A DNA stretch of 64,000 nucleotides from Mogibacterium neglectum (GCF_030644205.1 NZ_CP128647.1:1178001-1242000), one strand, 5' to 3'; shown: positions 1 to 9,771, counted from the stretch's first letter. The notes: generated by a model not told the origin, from the letters alone. Numbers and translations are program-made.

Positions 1-399
1 GGTTTTCCCTGGGCTGAGATTATGACAAACATAAAACTCAAGTATCTCTTCAGAATATCCAACGCATGGGGCCATTCGAAAGAGCTTAACCATTTGTCCC
101 GCAGAATATCCCGTCTCTTCTCTGAGTTCTCGCTTTGCTGCGTCCTCGAACGTCTCTCCAGAATCGACTTTCCCCGCCGGAAGTTCAACAACCTGTCTTT
201 TGAGAGCCTGTCGCCATTGTTTTACAAATACTATTTTCCCATCCTCTGTAATCGGTATAAGTACTGCAGCTCCCCCATGTACAACAATGTCTCTGTATGC
301 GATCTTGTCATTAACTGCTAAAATCTTATCCCTTCTTATGTCAAAAATCTTCCCTTTGTATACAATATCCGACTCTAATGTTTTTTCCTCATAAGCCAT
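1..399 (-). CDS. ADP-ribose pyrophosphatase, NUDIX family (C-terminus cut by window edge)
   Basis: Reading leftwards from the ATG at 399 the frame stays open for 133 codons to the window edge, so the C-terminus is missing. The start is preceded by a GGAGGG ribosome binding site. The product begins MAYEEKTLESDIVYKGKIFDIRR, the usual N-terminus of NudF-type ADP-ribose pyrophosphatases, and contains a complete NUDIX box (G-x5-E-x7-REL-x-EE-x-G; GKVDSGE...RELREETG) around residues 87-109. Family knowledge: a Mg-dependent cytosolic enzyme hydrolysing ADP-ribose to AMP and ribose-5-phosphate. It is separated from the next gene by about 380 bp, so it is probably an independent unit. Substrate specificity within NUDIX is inferred from the N-terminal resemblance only. 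Confidence 0.85.
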   Translation of the reverse strand, partial: MAYEEKTLESDIVYKGKIFDIRRDKILAVNDKIAYRDIVVHGGAAVLIPITEDGKIVFVKQWRQALKRQVVELPAGKVDSGETFEDAAKRELREETGYSAGQMVKLFRMAPCVGYSEEILEFYVCHNLSPGKT

Positions 400-781
400 A
401 AATATTCCTATATACCCTCCATTTACTAATATAACTTTATCACAATTTACCTGAATAACTCGCTATTATACTTAAAAAATACAAAAAAAGCACGAAATTT
501 CACTTGAAATTTGCGCATTTTATAGAAATATAAAAAATCCCTCGTAATTGTACTTAAAACCAAGGGATTTTGCAAATTAAAAATTATGTGTTGCTCTCAT
601 ATTCACACACGCACATGCGCAAGAAATAAGATACGCATTAATGATATCACTAAAGGGCTCCCCCTTCAGCACATCTTTAGCCAAGCGAAATCAGAAACAC
701 TAAGCGATAAACTTTTCTACAAAAACGCATCTACAATTTAGTTATAGAATACACATTCACCTTCATGTCACATTTACTTTG
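400..781. other. gene-free stretch with two inverted repeats
   Basis: No convincing gene is seen on either strand. It holds a near-palindrome at 495-512 (AAATTTCA-CT-TGAAATTT, 8-bp arms, 2-nt centre), which has the geometry of a repressor site, and a second inverted repeat at 534-571 (AAAATCCCT ... AGGGATTTT, about 20-nt loop), which could be a weak terminator for the minus-strand gene ending at 782. The stretch is AT-rich and probably carries the promoter of the NUDIX gene, but no clear -35/-10 pair was assigned. Confidence 0.35.
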
Positions 782-1120
782 CTAGCAAAGCCCAAGATTG
801 GTGGCAAACGCATACATAAATCTCATCTTCCACTTCTTCCATGTATTGATGTGAGCGAAATCGTCAAAGCCACCACCTCTAACCTTGACACTGCTGATAA
901 CTCCCTGCCTATAATAATCAGGTATTTCTTCAAGTGCTCTCCTAAGACAATCAAGTTTGACAATTGCATCATCTATCCTATGATCCTGCCCAGATTCATG
1001 AGCGGAACTCATAGCGATTTTCTCTAGTCGCTCCATGTCACGAATCATCCACACACATTGGTAATAAACTTCTCTCGGGAGACAGCTCTCGCCCTCAATT
1101 CGATATTGATACTCTTTCAT
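782..1120 (-). CDS. small hypothetical protein, resembling phage/ICE-type sigma-like proteins
   Basis: A 112-residue protein with an AGGAGG ribosome binding site 7 nt before its ATG, so it is very likely expressed. The N-terminal half is charged and helical; the C-terminal part (IPDYYRQGVISSV ... WKKWKMRFMYAFATNLGL) resembles the C-terminal signature (IPExYRxGVW ... YxxxKxxFIYxVAxxLGL) I associate with small sigma-factor-like proteins of clostridial integrative elements and phages. No integrase or other element gene lies nearby, so it is either an orphan remnant or a domesticated gene. The function is not known; the family resemblance is from memory and only moderate. Confidence 0.55.
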   Translation of the reverse strand: MKEYQYRIEGESCLPREVYYQCVWMIRDMERLEKIAMSSAHESGQDHRIDDAIVKLDCLRRALEEIPDYYRQGVISSVKVRGGGFDDFAHINTWKKWKMRFMYAFATNLGLC

Positions 1121-1164
1121 ACATATTTCCTCCTTTACACATCAAGTCTAAGAAAAAAACAAGA

Positions 1165-1197
1165 AAAAATAAATGGACCTGCATAAATAGGTCCAAA
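1165..1197 (-). terminator. rho-independent terminator after hpt
   Basis: Read on the minus strand, TGGACCT and AGGTCCA pair across an 8-nt loop (1174-1195) and are followed by a T-rich tract. It lies about 40 bp beyond the hpt stop and ends the tig-to-hpt gene run. Confidence 0.7.
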
Positions 1198-1236
1198 TTA
1201 TTCTATAATAATTATTTTTTAGGAAGTTTTCATAAG

Positions 1237-1788
1237 TTATTCTTCCGGCTGAAGATAACTGATATATGGAAGGCTTCTGTACTTCTGGTCAAAATCAAGT
1301 CCATAACCAATTATAAATAAATCGTCTACTGTAAAGCCGATGTAGTCAGCTACAAAACCTGTTGTGCGACGCGACGGCTTGTCTAGCATTGTGCAAACTT
1401 TGACAGTCTTTGGATTCCTCTCCTTCAGCTTCTCAAGTAGAAATGTTAGAGTCGTACCTGTGTCGACTATATCCTCGATGATAAGCACATTCTTCTGGTA
1501 TAAGTTCATGTCTGTATCCATCTTAATCTTAACTACTCCAGAGCTTGTAGTACTTGAGCCATAACTGCTAGCTTTGATAAAGTCAATGCTGGTATCTATC
1601 GTCATTTCCTTTAAAAGATCACACATCCAAAGCACAGAACCTTTAAGGGTACCTATTACTATTAGTTCCTCTCCTTCAAAGTCCTTTGAAATCTGCTCAG
1701 CAAGTTCCTTTGCACGCTCTCTAATTTGCTCTTCCGTATATAGAATTTTTCCAAAAACTCCACTTTCCGAAACCTTAATATTAGTCAT
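1237..1788 (-). CDS. hpt: hypoxanthine phosphoribosyltransferase
   Basis: Purine salvage enzyme that joins hypoxanthine or guanine to PRPP, giving IMP or GMP, in the cytosol. The PRPP-binding signature VLIIEDIVDTGTTL is intact and the downstream LDKPSRRT and FVVDD-like segments match the family. The start is placed at MTNIKVSESG because GGAGGG lies 5-7 nt before this ATG; a longer reading would add seven residues without a better site. At 183 residues it has the normal family length. It follows engB by 43 bp and is the last gene of the run before a terminator. Confidence 0.95.
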   Translation of the reverse strand: MTNIKVSESGVFGKILYTEEQIRERAKELAEQISKDFEGEELIVIGTLKGSVLWMCDLLKEMTIDTSIDFIKASSYGSSTTSSGVVKIKMDTDMNLYQKNVLIIEDIVDTGTTLTFLLEKLKERNPKTVKVCTMLDKPSRRTTGFVADYIGFTVDDLFIIGYGLDFDQKYRSLPYISYLQPEE

Positions 1789-1831
1789 TTGTTCCCTCCA
1801 CTCTAACAATAATCATGTTATGCACGTCTTA

Positions 1832-2446
1832 TTAAACATCAAATTCTTCTGTTCTTTCGTAGCTTTCCAGGAGTTTCTTTATTTCATCTAAAAGGTCCTC
1901 ATGTCCTGACTTTTTGAGCGCACTTACTGGAATAATCTTATCGGACTTGTTCATCCCCAAAGTTTTTCGAATTTCAGAGATATTCTTGCTACGCTGATTA
2001 GATGATACTTTATCAGCTTTAGTTGCCACAACGATACCATCTAAATTGAAGTACCTGAGATAATCATACATCTGAACATCTTGTGCAGAAGGCTTATGTC
2101 TGATATCTACAAGCTGAATTACCTTGAGCAGACCTTCTCTATTCTCGAGATAGCCTTCCATCATCGCTCCCCACTTCTCAGACTCAGATTTTGATACTCT
2201 TGCATAACCATATCCCGGTAGATCGACGATTCTGAACTCATCATTTATCCTATAGAAGTTAATGGTTCTAGTCTTGCCAGGGCTGCCGCTAACTCTTGCT
2301 AGATTTTTTCTTCTCGTCAGCAAGTTAAGAAGCGATGACTTCCCCACATTCGATCTACCTGCAAAAGCAATCTCTGGCACACCAGGTTCAGGGTATTGCA
2401 CAGATTTAACTGCAACCGCTTCGAGTTCGGATTTATTTATCTGCAT
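1832..2446 (-). CDS. engB: ribosome biogenesis GTP-binding protein YsxC/EngB
   Basis: Essential GTPase needed for late assembly of the 50S ribosomal subunit. All G motifs are visible: G1 GRSNVGKSS (about residues 30-38), the G2 threonine region in GKTRTINFY, G3 DLPGYG, G4 TKAD and a G5-like VSALK. Its 204 residues match the family. It starts 12 bp after the lon stop codon, the conserved lon-engB arrangement of many Firmicutes, so it is read from the same transcript. Confidence 0.96.
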   Translation of the reverse strand: MQINKSELEAVAVKSVQYPEPGVPEIAFAGRSNVGKSSLLNLLTRRKNLARVSGSPGKTRTINFYRINDEFRIVDLPGYGYARVSKSESEKWGAMMEGYLENREGLLKVIQLVDIRHKPSAQDVQMYDYLRYFNLDGIVVATKADKVSSNQRSKNISEIRKTLGMNKSDKIIPVSALKKSGHEDLLDEIKKLLESYERTEEFDV

Positions 2447-2458
2447 CTCTCAACCTCT

Positions 2459-4807
2459 TTACCTACTTGCTATATCCAGTTTTTTACTCGCCTCATCCTC
2501 TAGGATGATCTCTTTAAATGCATCTTCAACTGTCTCAAGGAATACGAAATCAAGCTTCTTGCGAACTGATGCCGGTATCTCCTCAATATCTCGCTTGTTG
2601 TCAGCTGGCAGAAGTATTTTACTAATGCCTTGTCTATATGCAGCGAGCACTTTTTCCTTGATTCCACCTACAGGCAGTATTCTACCCCTAAGTGTAATCT
2701 CTCCGGTCATAGCGACGTCTCTTCTAACCTTTTTGGCAGACAATGTAGAGAACAGTGCTGAGCACATCGTCACACCTGCGGATGGTCCGTCTTTCGGTGT
2801 TGCACCTTCAGGAATATGAACCTGAATATCGTTCTCCTTAAATGTGCTATCAGAGATATCATATTTTGAAGCTACAGATCTTATATATCCTAGAGCAGCC
2901 TGGGCAGACTCTTTCATCACATCACCCATCTGACCAGTCAATATGAGTTTCCCGCTTCCTGGCATCTTGATTGTCTCAATCTCAAGAGTTACTCCGCCAA
3001 CAGCTGTCCATGCCATACCAGTTGTAACACCAACCTGAGGACTGAGATCATCGAGATCCTCTCTAAATATCTTTTTACCCAGATACTTCTCGAGATTTCT
3101 AGATGTAATTAGGTACTTATGCTTCTTTTCGGTTACGATATTTTTTGCCACTTTGCGGCAAATAGATCCGATTGCACGCTCCAGATTACGAACTCCAGCC
3201 TCTCGCGTGTAATAGTTGATTATATCGCGAATTGATGATTCGGAGAACGAAAGCTGACTCTTTCTTATGGCATGCTCTTTAAGCTGCTTTGGAATCAGAT
3301 AATTCTCTGCAATACGAACCTTCTCCTCCTCGATATAGCTCGAGAGTTCAATGACTTCCATTCTATCGAGCAGAGCTCTTGGAATTGTCTGAGTAGTATT
3401 TGCAGTGGTTATAAACATCGCTCTCGACAGATCAAACGGCACTTCAAGATAGTGATCCGTGAAAGTCTTGTTCTGTTCTGGATCTAGCACTTCCAGCAGT
3501 GCCGATGCAGGATCTCCCCTGAAATCGCTTCCAATCTTATCAATTTCATCTAGTAAGAACAACGGATTGTTTGTCCCTGCTTCTATAAAGTTATTGATAA
3601 CTCTACCCGGGATTGCTCCAACGTAGGTGCGTCTATGGCCTCTGATCTCAGCTTCATCACGAACGCCACCAAGTGACATCCTAACGAACTCTCTATTAGT
3701 AGCATGAGCAATTGAACGAGCTATCGACGTCTTTCCGACGCCCGGAGGCCCAACGAGGCATATGATAGGTCCTTTTGCACCCTTGGTAAGATGCATAACG
3801 GCGAGCTGCTCGATAATCCTCTCCTTGACCCTAGTTAGGCCATAATGCTCATTGTTAAGCGTTTTTTCAGCCTTTCTTATGTTAGTATTAACCTTCGACT
3901 CTTTATCCCAAGGAAGCTCTAATATCGTCTCGATGTATGTCCTGATCACGTTTGCATCGGGACTCATCATGTTCATCTTACGGAACTTGTTTATCTCCTT
4001 GCGGATTTTTTCTTCCACCTTCTCATCGAGCTTGAGCTCATCTAGCTTCTTTAGCCATTCATTAGCCTCATCCTCAGTGTCATCATCGTTCTCTCCGAGC
4101 TCCTCCTTGATTACATTGAGCTGCTCACGAAGATAATACTCGCGTTGGCCTTTATTCATATTTTGCATAACACGATTGTTTATGCGCTTTGTTAGTGTTA
4201 AAACTTGGTTTTCTCTAGAAATAGTCTCAACTAGCTGCTCTATCAACTCATTTACTGAATCGACCTCCAGCAGTCCTTGAAGAACATCAAACGGTACATC
4301 AAGTTCTCCCGCAATAGTGTACGCGAGTTCAACTGGATCATCTACTCCATCTATAAGAGCCCGTGCAGCGGCCTCTCCCGAGTTACTCATCTCGACATAA
4401 CTAAAGTAAGTCTCCTTAAGCACTCTTACAAGAGCGATAACATTTAGCGCATCTTTTTCTTCAGAAATCGCATCAAGTACTTCGTAATCGCAATATAGCG
4501 TATCATCTTCGTCATATACAGCAGAAAGCTTAATACGATTTCCACACTCCGCGAGTACTCTTACGTACTCTTCATGACGCTTTATAACTTGCTTTACACG
4601 AATTTCTACACCAGTCGTGAAGATATCTTCTTCTTTTGGTGCATTAACAGAAATATCCCTCTGAGTTGCTACAACTAGATGTTTATCTTCGCTCATAGCA
4701 GCATCAAGTGATTTCAGAGACTTGTCTCTTCCAATATCAAATCCAACTATTGTATTTGGAAAGAAGGTCTGTCCCCGAAGTGGTATGAACGGTACTCTAA
4801 CTTTCAT
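2459..4807 (-). CDS. lon: ATP-dependent protease La (Lon)
   Basis: Cytosolic AAA+ serine protease that degrades misfolded and selected regulatory proteins as a hexamer. In order it has the N-terminal LON substrate-binding domain, a coiled-coil linker, the AAA+ module with Walker A GPPGVGKTS and Walker B FLLDEIDK, and the C-terminal Ser-Lys protease domain with PKDGPSAGVTM (catalytic Ser) and the downstream GGIKEK region (Lys). The start is placed at MKVRVPFIPLRG, preceded by AAAGGAGG; upstream in-frame ATGs have no comparable site. The resulting 782 residues are normal for LonA. It follows clpX by 74 bp. Confidence 0.97.
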   Translation of the reverse strand: MKVRVPFIPLRGQTFFPNTIVGFDIGRDKSLKSLDAAMSEDKHLVVATQRDISVNAPKEEDIFTTGVEIRVKQVIKRHEEYVRVLAECGNRIKLSAVYDEDDTLYCDYEVLDAISEEKDALNVIALVRVLKETYFSYVEMSNSGEAAARALIDGVDDPVELAYTIAGELDVPFDVLQGLLEVDSVNELIEQLVETISRENQVLTLTKRINNRVMQNMNKGQREYYLREQLNVIKEELGENDDDTEDEANEWLKKLDELKLDEKVEEKIRKEINKFRKMNMMSPDANVIRTYIETILELPWDKESKVNTNIRKAEKTLNNEHYGLTRVKERIIEQLAVMHLTKGAKGPIICLVGPPGVGKTSIARSIAHATNREFVRMSLGGVRDEAEIRGHRRTYVGAIPGRVINNFIEAGTNNPLFLLDEIDKIGSDFRGDPASALLEVLDPEQNKTFTDHYLEVPFDLSRAMFITTANTTQTIPRALLDRMEVIELSSYIEEEKVRIAENYLIPKQLKEHAIRKSQLSFSESSIRDIINYYTREAGVRNLERAIGSICRKVAKNIVTEKKHKYLITSRNLEKYLGKKIFREDLDDLSPQVGVTTGMAWTAVGGVTLEIETIKMPGSGKLILTGQMGDVMKESAQAALGYIRSVASKYDISDSTFKENDIQVHIPEGATPKDGPSAGVTMCSALFSTLSAKKVRRDVAMTGEITLRGRILPVGGIKEKVLAAYRQGISKILLPADNKRDIEEIPASVRKKLDFVFLETVEDAFKEIILEDEASKKLDIASR

Positions 4808-4881
4808 ACTTCCTCCTTTAGTCCCTATACCACAAGACGGCATCAAAACATTAATGCCGCCCTGAGATATCATTTAAAATT

Positions 4882-6153
4882 TTATGCGTCTTTTTCCTTA
4901 CTATCAGAATCTGTCACGAGAATAGGCATAGCACCCTTTTCGACAGTTTCCTTAGTGACAATGCACTTATGCACATCATTTCTTGACGGCAATTCATACA
5001 TGACATCTGTCATCATGCTCTCAAATATCCCTCGCAGGCCTCTAGCACCTGTTTTAAGTTCAATTGCCTTATTAGCAATAGCAGAAATTGCATCCTCCTC
5101 GACTTCAAGCTCAATGTCATCCATAGCAAGCATGGTCGTATACTGCTTTATTAGCGAATTGCGAGGCTCCTTCATGATTTTGACAAGAGCTTCTTCACTC
5201 AGTTCGTCAAGTGAAACGATTACAGGCAGTCTTCCTATCAGTTCTGGGATAATTCCGAACTTCAGCAAGTCCTCTGGCTCTACCATAGACAAAACCACCT
5301 TCTCATCGATGTCGTGAACAGAATCGTTTGTCCCATTAAAACCGATAACTTTATTTCCTAGCCTGCGCTTGATTATTGTAGAAAGCCCAGCAAAAGCGCC
5401 CCCACAGATAAATAGCACATCCTTAGTATCAAAATGGATGAATTCCTGCATTGGATGCTTTCGTCCACCCTGAGGTGGTACATTTGCTACTGTCCCTTCT
5501 ATGATTTTGAGCAGCGCTTGCTGTACTCCTTCACCGCTAACATCTCTAGTAATAGATGTGTTTTCAGACTTGCGGGCAATTTTATCGATTTCATCGATAT
5601 ATATTATTCCCTTTTGCGCTCTATCCAAATCACCATCTGCAGCTTGATATAGTCTGAGAAGAATGTTCTCGACATCTTCACCAACATATCCAGCCTCAGT
5701 TAATGACGTAGCGTCAACTATTGCAAATGGAACATTGAGAATACGCGCCATCGTCTGCGCTAGTAACGTCTTACCGCTACCAGTAGGACCTAACATCAGT
5801 ACATTGCTCTTCTGAAGCTCAACCGCATCGTTATCAGTCTTACTTCCATTTTGCTCTAAATATTTAATTCGCTTATAGTGATTGTAAACAGCTACAGCAA
5901 GGCTCTTTTTTGCAGCCTCCTGCTCTATTACATATTCTCCTAGCTCTCTGGCAATCTCCTTTGGAGTTGGTAACGTAGTCAGCGTCTCATGCATTTCCCC
6001 ATTTAACCCGTCTTCCTTGAGAAGCTCCGAGCAAAGTTCAATGCATTCGTTACAGATATTTACATCTTGACCTACGATTATACGTCTAACTTGGGAGCTC
6101 GTCTTGCCACAGAAGGAGCAAACTAATTCATTTGGATTGTGATTGTTATCCAA
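4882..6153 (-). CDS. clpX: ClpXP protease ATPase subunit ClpX
   Basis: AAA+ unfoldase that feeds substrates to ClpP. The N-terminal zinc-binding domain is complete (CSFCGK ... CNECIELC), followed by Walker A GPTGSGKT, Walker [10 protein letters not shown], sensor motifs and the IGF loop (KVIGFNG) that docks on ClpP. Its 423 residues match the family. It begins 13 bp after the clpP stop, so it forms an operon with tig and clpP, the classical order tig-clpP-clpX-lon. Confidence 0.97.
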   Translation of the reverse strand: MDNNHNPNELVCSFCGKTSSQVRRIIVGQDVNICNECIELCSELLKEDGLNGEMHETLTTLPTPKEIARELGEYVIEQEAAKKSLAVAVYNHYKRIKYLEQNGSKTDNDAVELQKSNVLMLGPTGSGKTLLAQTMARILNVPFAIVDATSLTEAGYVGEDVENILLRLYQAADGDLDRAQKGIIYIDEIDKIARKSENTSITRDVSGEGVQQALLKIIEGTVANVPPQGGRKHPMQEFIHFDTKDVLFICGGAFAGLSTIIKRRLGNKVIGFNGTNDSVHDIDEKVVLSMVEPEDLLKFGIIPELIGRLPVIVSLDELSEEALVKIMKEPRNSLIKQYTTMLAMDDIELEVEEDAISAIANKAIELKTGARGLRGIFESMMTDVMYELPSRNDVHKCIVTKETVEKGAMPILVTDSDSKEKDA

Positions 6154-6166
6154 GCTCTACCTCCAG

Positions 6167-6760
6167 TTATCTGCTCAATTCATCTCTAGATAAAACCTTA
6201 TCTACAAGACCGTATTCAACTGCCTCTGAAGCCGACATGAAGTTGTCTCTGTCAGTGTCTATTAAGATTGTTTCATAAGGTTGACCTGTAGCTTCAGAAA
6301 GTATCTTATTGAGTTTTTCCTTTGTCTTCTGCATCCACTCTGCCTGAATCTTGATATCTGATGCCTGGCCCTTAGCTCCACCAAGTGGCTGGTGAATCAT
6401 TATCTCAGCATTAGGTAGTGCAAAGCGCTTCCCCTTTGTGCCCGCCGTCATGAGAACGGCTCCCATGCTTGCAGCCATCCCAAAGCAGATAGTAGAGATA
6501 TCCGGCTTAACGTACTTCATCGTGTCATAGATACCCATGCCTGCCGTTACGGAGCCCCCTGGCGAATTGATATAAATATTAATATCCTTCTCAGGATCCT
6601 CAGCTTCTAGAAACAATAGCTGTGCAACGACAACGCTCGCAAGATGGTCATCTATCTCTTGATCAATAAAGATAATCCTATCCTTGAGTAATCTAGAATA
6701 GATGTCGTAGCTGCGCTCGCCGCCACCAGTCTGTTCAACTACGTAAGGTATTAAACTCAC
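6167..6760 (-). CDS. clpP: ATP-dependent Clp protease proteolytic subunit
   Basis: Barrel-forming serine peptidase that degrades proteins unfolded by ClpX or another Clp ATPase. The catalytic Ser lies in [10 protein letters not shown], the His in [16 protein letters not shown], and the Asp is expected in the DTDRDNFM segment. The protein has 197 residues, as usual, with a good ribosome binding site. It lies 39 bp behind tig and 13 bp before clpX. Confidence 0.97.
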   Translation of the reverse strand: MSLIPYVVEQTGGGERSYDIYSRLLKDRIIFIDQEIDDHLASVVVAQLLFLEAEDPEKDINIYINSPGGSVTAGMGIYDTMKYVKPDISTICFGMAASMGAVLMTAGTKGKRFALPNAEIMIHQPLGGAKGQASDIKIQAEWMQKTKEKLNKILSEATGQPYETILIDTDRDNFMSASEAVEYGLVDKVLSRDELSR

Positions 6761-6799
6761 TATGCTTCCTCCTTATGGCAGACATTTCTATCTGAGAGC

Positions 6800-8116
6800 T
6801 TACTTGCTCTCCTCTGCCTCTTCCTTTTTCTCAACTAGCTTAGCGTTATCGAACATGAAGTCGATAGCCTTGCGTGTCTTTACATCTTCAGCGAAGAATC
6901 TTAGGTTTTCTTCACCCATAACCTTTTTAACCTGCTCAATTGACTGTCCATATTGTTCAGCAAACTTCTGCAGCTCTTCCTCTAGCTCAGCATCAGTAGC
7001 CTCAATACCTTCCTTAGCAACAACTGCTCTTATAAGAATTCTCATAGTAACTCTCTTCTTAGCATCTTCTCTCGCTCCGTCTCTGACATCCTTAATTGTT
7101 TGTCCGAGAAGCTGCATATACTGGTCTAGAGATAGTCCCTGATGAGCGAGCTGCTGATTCATCTCGTTTACCATTCTATCAATCTCTTCTTCAACCATTG
7201 CTATAGGAACCTCTACTTCGTTAACTTCACAAAGCTTATCAAGAAGCTCATTTTTCATCTGAGTTTCGTCTCTATCCTTTGCATTCTTTTCAAGATTCTT
7301 CTTAACATCAGCCTTTAGTTCTGCTAATGTCTCAAACTCGCTTACATCACTAGCTAGATCATCGTCAATCTCAGGAAGAACTTCTACCTTAATCTCGTGA
7401 ATCTTTGTCTCAAATAGAGCATCTTTACCAGCGAGGTCCTTTGCATTATAGTTCTCTGGGAACGTAACTCTAACTTCTACTTCTTCACCAGCACCCTTAC
7501 CAATTAGCTGATCTTCAAAACCTGGAATAAACTGTCCAGAACCAAGCTTAAGTTCAAAGTTCTCAGCCTTTCCACCATCGAAATGCTTTCCATCGATAGA
7601 ACCATCGAAATCGATAACAACCGTATCACCATCCTGAGTCTTGCGACCTTCAACTGTCTCAAGTCTAGCCTGGCTCTTCTGGATTCTCTCTAGATCTGCA
7701 TCAACATCAGCATCAGAAACCTCAGATACAACCTTTGTTACCTCTATATTCTTGTAGTTTTTAATTTCAACCTCTGGGAAGAGCTGTACAGTTGCAGTAA
7801 CTGTCACATCCTCACCCTTCTTAACCTCTCCAACCTCAAGCTGTGGATTAGCAACAACCTCAAGATCAAGTTCTACTATTGCTTCTGGATAAGCTTTGTT
7901 AAGCAGACCATTTAACGCCTCATCATAGAAAATATCCTCACCGTAGTTATTCTCGATAATTTTTCTTGGCGCTTTGCCCTTGCGGAATCCGTCGATAGAG
8001 AACTTATCCTTGTTCTTCTTGTATGCGTCAACAACAGCTTCCTCAAACTCGTCATCTGTGAATACGAGGGTAAATTTTGCGATGTTGTTTTCCTTTGAAA
8101 TCAGATTAGTGTTCAT
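6800..8116 (-). CDS. tig: trigger factor, ribosome-associated chaperone/prolyl isomerase
   Basis: Binds the ribosome near the exit tunnel and holds nascent chains. The N-terminal ribosome-binding domain carries the GFRKGKAP signature loop, residues about 150-240 form the FKBP-type isomerase domain (DGDTVVIDFDGSIDGKHF), and the C-terminal half is the helical chaperone cradle. Its 438 residues match the family. AGGAGG precedes the ATG. First gene of the tig-clpP-clpX-lon-engB(-hpt) run; about 70 bp separate it from the CYTH gene, leaving room for its own promoter. Confidence 0.96.
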   Translation of the reverse strand: MNTNLISKENNIAKFTLVFTDDEFEEAVVDAYKKNKDKFSIDGFRKGKAPRKIIENNYGEDIFYDEALNGLLNKAYPEAIVELDLEVVANPQLEVGEVKKGEDVTVTATVQLFPEVEIKNYKNIEVTKVVSEVSDADVDADLERIQKSQARLETVEGRKTQDGDTVVIDFDGSIDGKHFDGGKAENFELKLGSGQFIPGFEDQLIGKGAGEEVEVRVTFPENYNAKDLAGKDALFETKIHEIKVEVLPEIDDDLASDVSEFETLAELKADVKKNLEKNAKDRDETQMKNELLDKLCEVNEVEVPIAMVEEEIDRMVNEMNQQLAHQGLSLDQYMQLLGQTIKDVRDGAREDAKKRVTMRILIRAVVAKEGIEATDAELEEELQKFAEQYGQSIEQVKKVMGEENLRFFAEDVKTRKAIDFMFDNAKLVEKKEEAEESK

Positions 8117-8188
8117 TACATATCCTCCTAATTTTTTCTTAAATAATTAATGTTGATATTATGTTATACATGTGGGACTTGACAGAAT

Positions 8189-8803
8189 CTACTCTTCAAA
8201 ACCCTTCTGAAGCTTGGAGATATTCTCCGACTTAAGATTGTACTTCTCAGCCAGTTTACTAGCTATATATTTAAAATCCTCTTCGCTTCCGTGATACCAC
8301 TCAAGTTCCATCTCAGAAATAGGAACGTCTCCAGATTCTCCATGAACGGTACCAATGTCAAAGGAAAGTGCACTTATAGAATCACCTGTATCAATTTTGA
8401 GCAGTTCACGAGTGAAATCCATTTTCATAACTTCTTTCAACTTCTTATTTCCTGCAGCCTTGATGAGCACATCATATGCTTCACTTGACTCAAAGGCTTC
8501 AATATCAGGCTCCATTGCAAACCTTTCATCGTTGATTACTAAATTAAATTCTTCTCTAGAGTGAAGTCCATCTTCAACCTTGTTATCCCACTTCACGGTA
8601 GCAGTAATACGATCATTCTCATATCTAACCCTATAGGCAATCCCTGCTTTTCGAAGATCGAGATCGTCCGTATCAAAATAAACCGCCTTCATGTCGATTA
8701 TTTCTAATGCATTGCGATCAACATAATCATCAAGCATTGAATCATTTAAAATTTTATCTACAAGAGACGTATCATCAATACAAAATTTAAACTCTGTTTC
8801 CAT
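8189..8803 (-). CDS. CYTH-domain (triphosphate tunnel metalloenzyme) protein
   Basis: The protein begins METEFKFCIDD, an ExExK-like opening typical of CYTH/TTM proteins, and continues with alternating Arg/Lys/Glu beta strands (YRVRYENDRITATVKWD, EMELEWYHG) that line the tunnel in this fold. Family knowledge: TTM enzymes hydrolyse inorganic or organic triphosphates in a metal-dependent way; some make cAMP or thiamine phosphates. The start is placed at the ATG at 8803, preceded by GGGAG; an in-frame TTG four codons upstream is less likely. It has 204 residues and its own promoter at 8852-8880. The substrate is not predictable from sequence. Confidence 0.8.
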   Translation of the reverse strand: METEFKFCIDDTSLVDKILNDSMLDDYVDRNALEIIDMKAVYFDTDDLDLRKAGIAYRVRYENDRITATVKWDNKVEDGLHSREEFNLVINDERFAMEPDIEAFESSEAYDVLIKAAGNKKLKEVMKMDFTRELLKIDTGDSISALSFDIGTVHGESGDVPISEMELEWYHGSEEDFKYIASKLAEKYNLKSENISKLQKGFEE

Positions 8804-8851
8804 ATAAACTCCCAATAGCCGCTAGTACGGCATTTTTCGTAATATCAATTG

Positions 8852-8880
8852 ATTTTACATAAAACCATTGATTTTGTCAA
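8852..8880 (-). promoter_or_regulatory. promoter of the CYTH gene
   Basis: On the minus strand a perfect TTGACA (8875-8880) is separated by 17 bp from TAAAAT (8852-8857). The predicted start is about 40 nt before the CYTH ATG. This is one of the best consensus promoters in the window. Confidence 0.8.
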
Positions 8881-8931
8881 TGCGAGAGCCATTTTGATAG
8901 CCACTTTTGAGCATATCTACACACTTTTAAC

Positions 8932-8957
8932 ATAAAAAATACCGCTTTCGCGGTATT
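8932..8957 (-). terminator. terminator overlapping the murI stop codon
   Basis: On the minus strand AATACCGC-GAAA-GCGGTATT is followed by a run of T. The hairpin begins inside the murI stop codon, leaving no 3' untranslated region. Confidence 0.85.
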
Positions 8958-9756
8958 ATTCGTCCAATTTCTTCAATTTAATTTTTGTATCATACCCTTC
9001 AAACAACGTATCTGTCATTCTTATGAAGTTTTCTGAAAGATCGCTGGCATAGAATCTATCTGGAAATTCATTTTCTAATGCCAACATCCCTTTCTCGGTC
9101 AGTATATCCACCACATCGCTGATAACCTCTGCAGAAGAATTATACAGCCTTAGCTTAGGATAAAGCCTGTTGATATTAGGTGCGATAAGCGGGTAATGAG
9201 TGCATCCTAGAATCAGACTATCAATACGATTCTCCTTTACAAAACCATCCATGTAATACTTTATGGTAAGATCCATTATCTCATTATCAATAATTCCTTC
9301 TTCAATCAGCGGGACAAATGCCGGACACGCTAGACTAAAAGTGTTGATACTCGGATTAAGCTCATGAATTCTATCTGCATAAACTCCACTCTCTATTGTT
9401 ACCTTTGTGCCGATAATCCCTACATTGAGAGCATCATCTGCGGCTACACGTCTAGCTGTCGGATCAATCACTCCTACAATTGGCACGTCAGGATGCCTCT
9501 CTTTCAGCATATCGAGTGCCATTGCTGTAACCGTATTGCAGGCAATTACAATAAGTTTAACGTTCTTGCTAACCAAATAATCAACTATCTGAGCAGAAAA
9601 CTTGCAAACAGTCTCTGGAGATTTTGAACCATAAGGAGTCCTCGCAGTATCACCAAAATAGAGAACCTTTTCATTTGGAAGAACGTGCTTAAGAACCGGT
9701 ACGCTAGTTAGTCCACCAAGTCCAGAATCAAAAAATCCTATTGCTCTATTATCCAT
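8956..9756 (-). CDS. murI: glutamate racemase
   Basis: Interconverts L- and D-glutamate to supply D-Glu for peptidoglycan. The two catalytic cysteines are in VIACNTVTA and LGCTHYPL, and the N-terminus MDNRAIGFFDSGLGGLT is the family signature. The start is set at this Met because the site AAGGAGAGGGAG precedes it directly; a longer reading would run through the upstream terminator. It has 266 residues. The ATG lies only about 15 nt behind the T-run of the tRNA-Leu terminator, so murI has no room for its own promoter there and is probably expressed by read-through. Confidence 0.95.
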   Translation of the reverse strand: MDNRAIGFFDSGLGGLTSVPVLKHVLPNEKVLYFGDTARTPYGSKSPETVCKFSAQIVDYLVSKNVKLIVIACNTVTAMALDMLKERHPDVPIVGVIDPTARRVAADDALNVGIIGTKVTIESGVYADRIHELNPSINTFSLACPAFVPLIEEGIIDNEIMDLTIKYYMDGFVKENRIDSLILGCTHYPLIAPNINRLYPKLRLYNSSAEVISDVVDILTEKGMLALENEFPDRFYASDLSENFIRMTDTLFEGYDTKIKLKKLDE

Positions 9757-9771
9757 CTCCCTCTCCTTAAT

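Noticed and set aside
782-1120. Evidence of a prophage or integrative element at the left end
   Set aside because: Only one small protein is suggestive; there is no integrase, structural or att-like sequence in the window.
4810-4873. A longer lon N-terminus (22 extra residues)
   Set aside because: AGGAGG stands before MKVRVPFIPLRG and the extra residues match no Lon protein.
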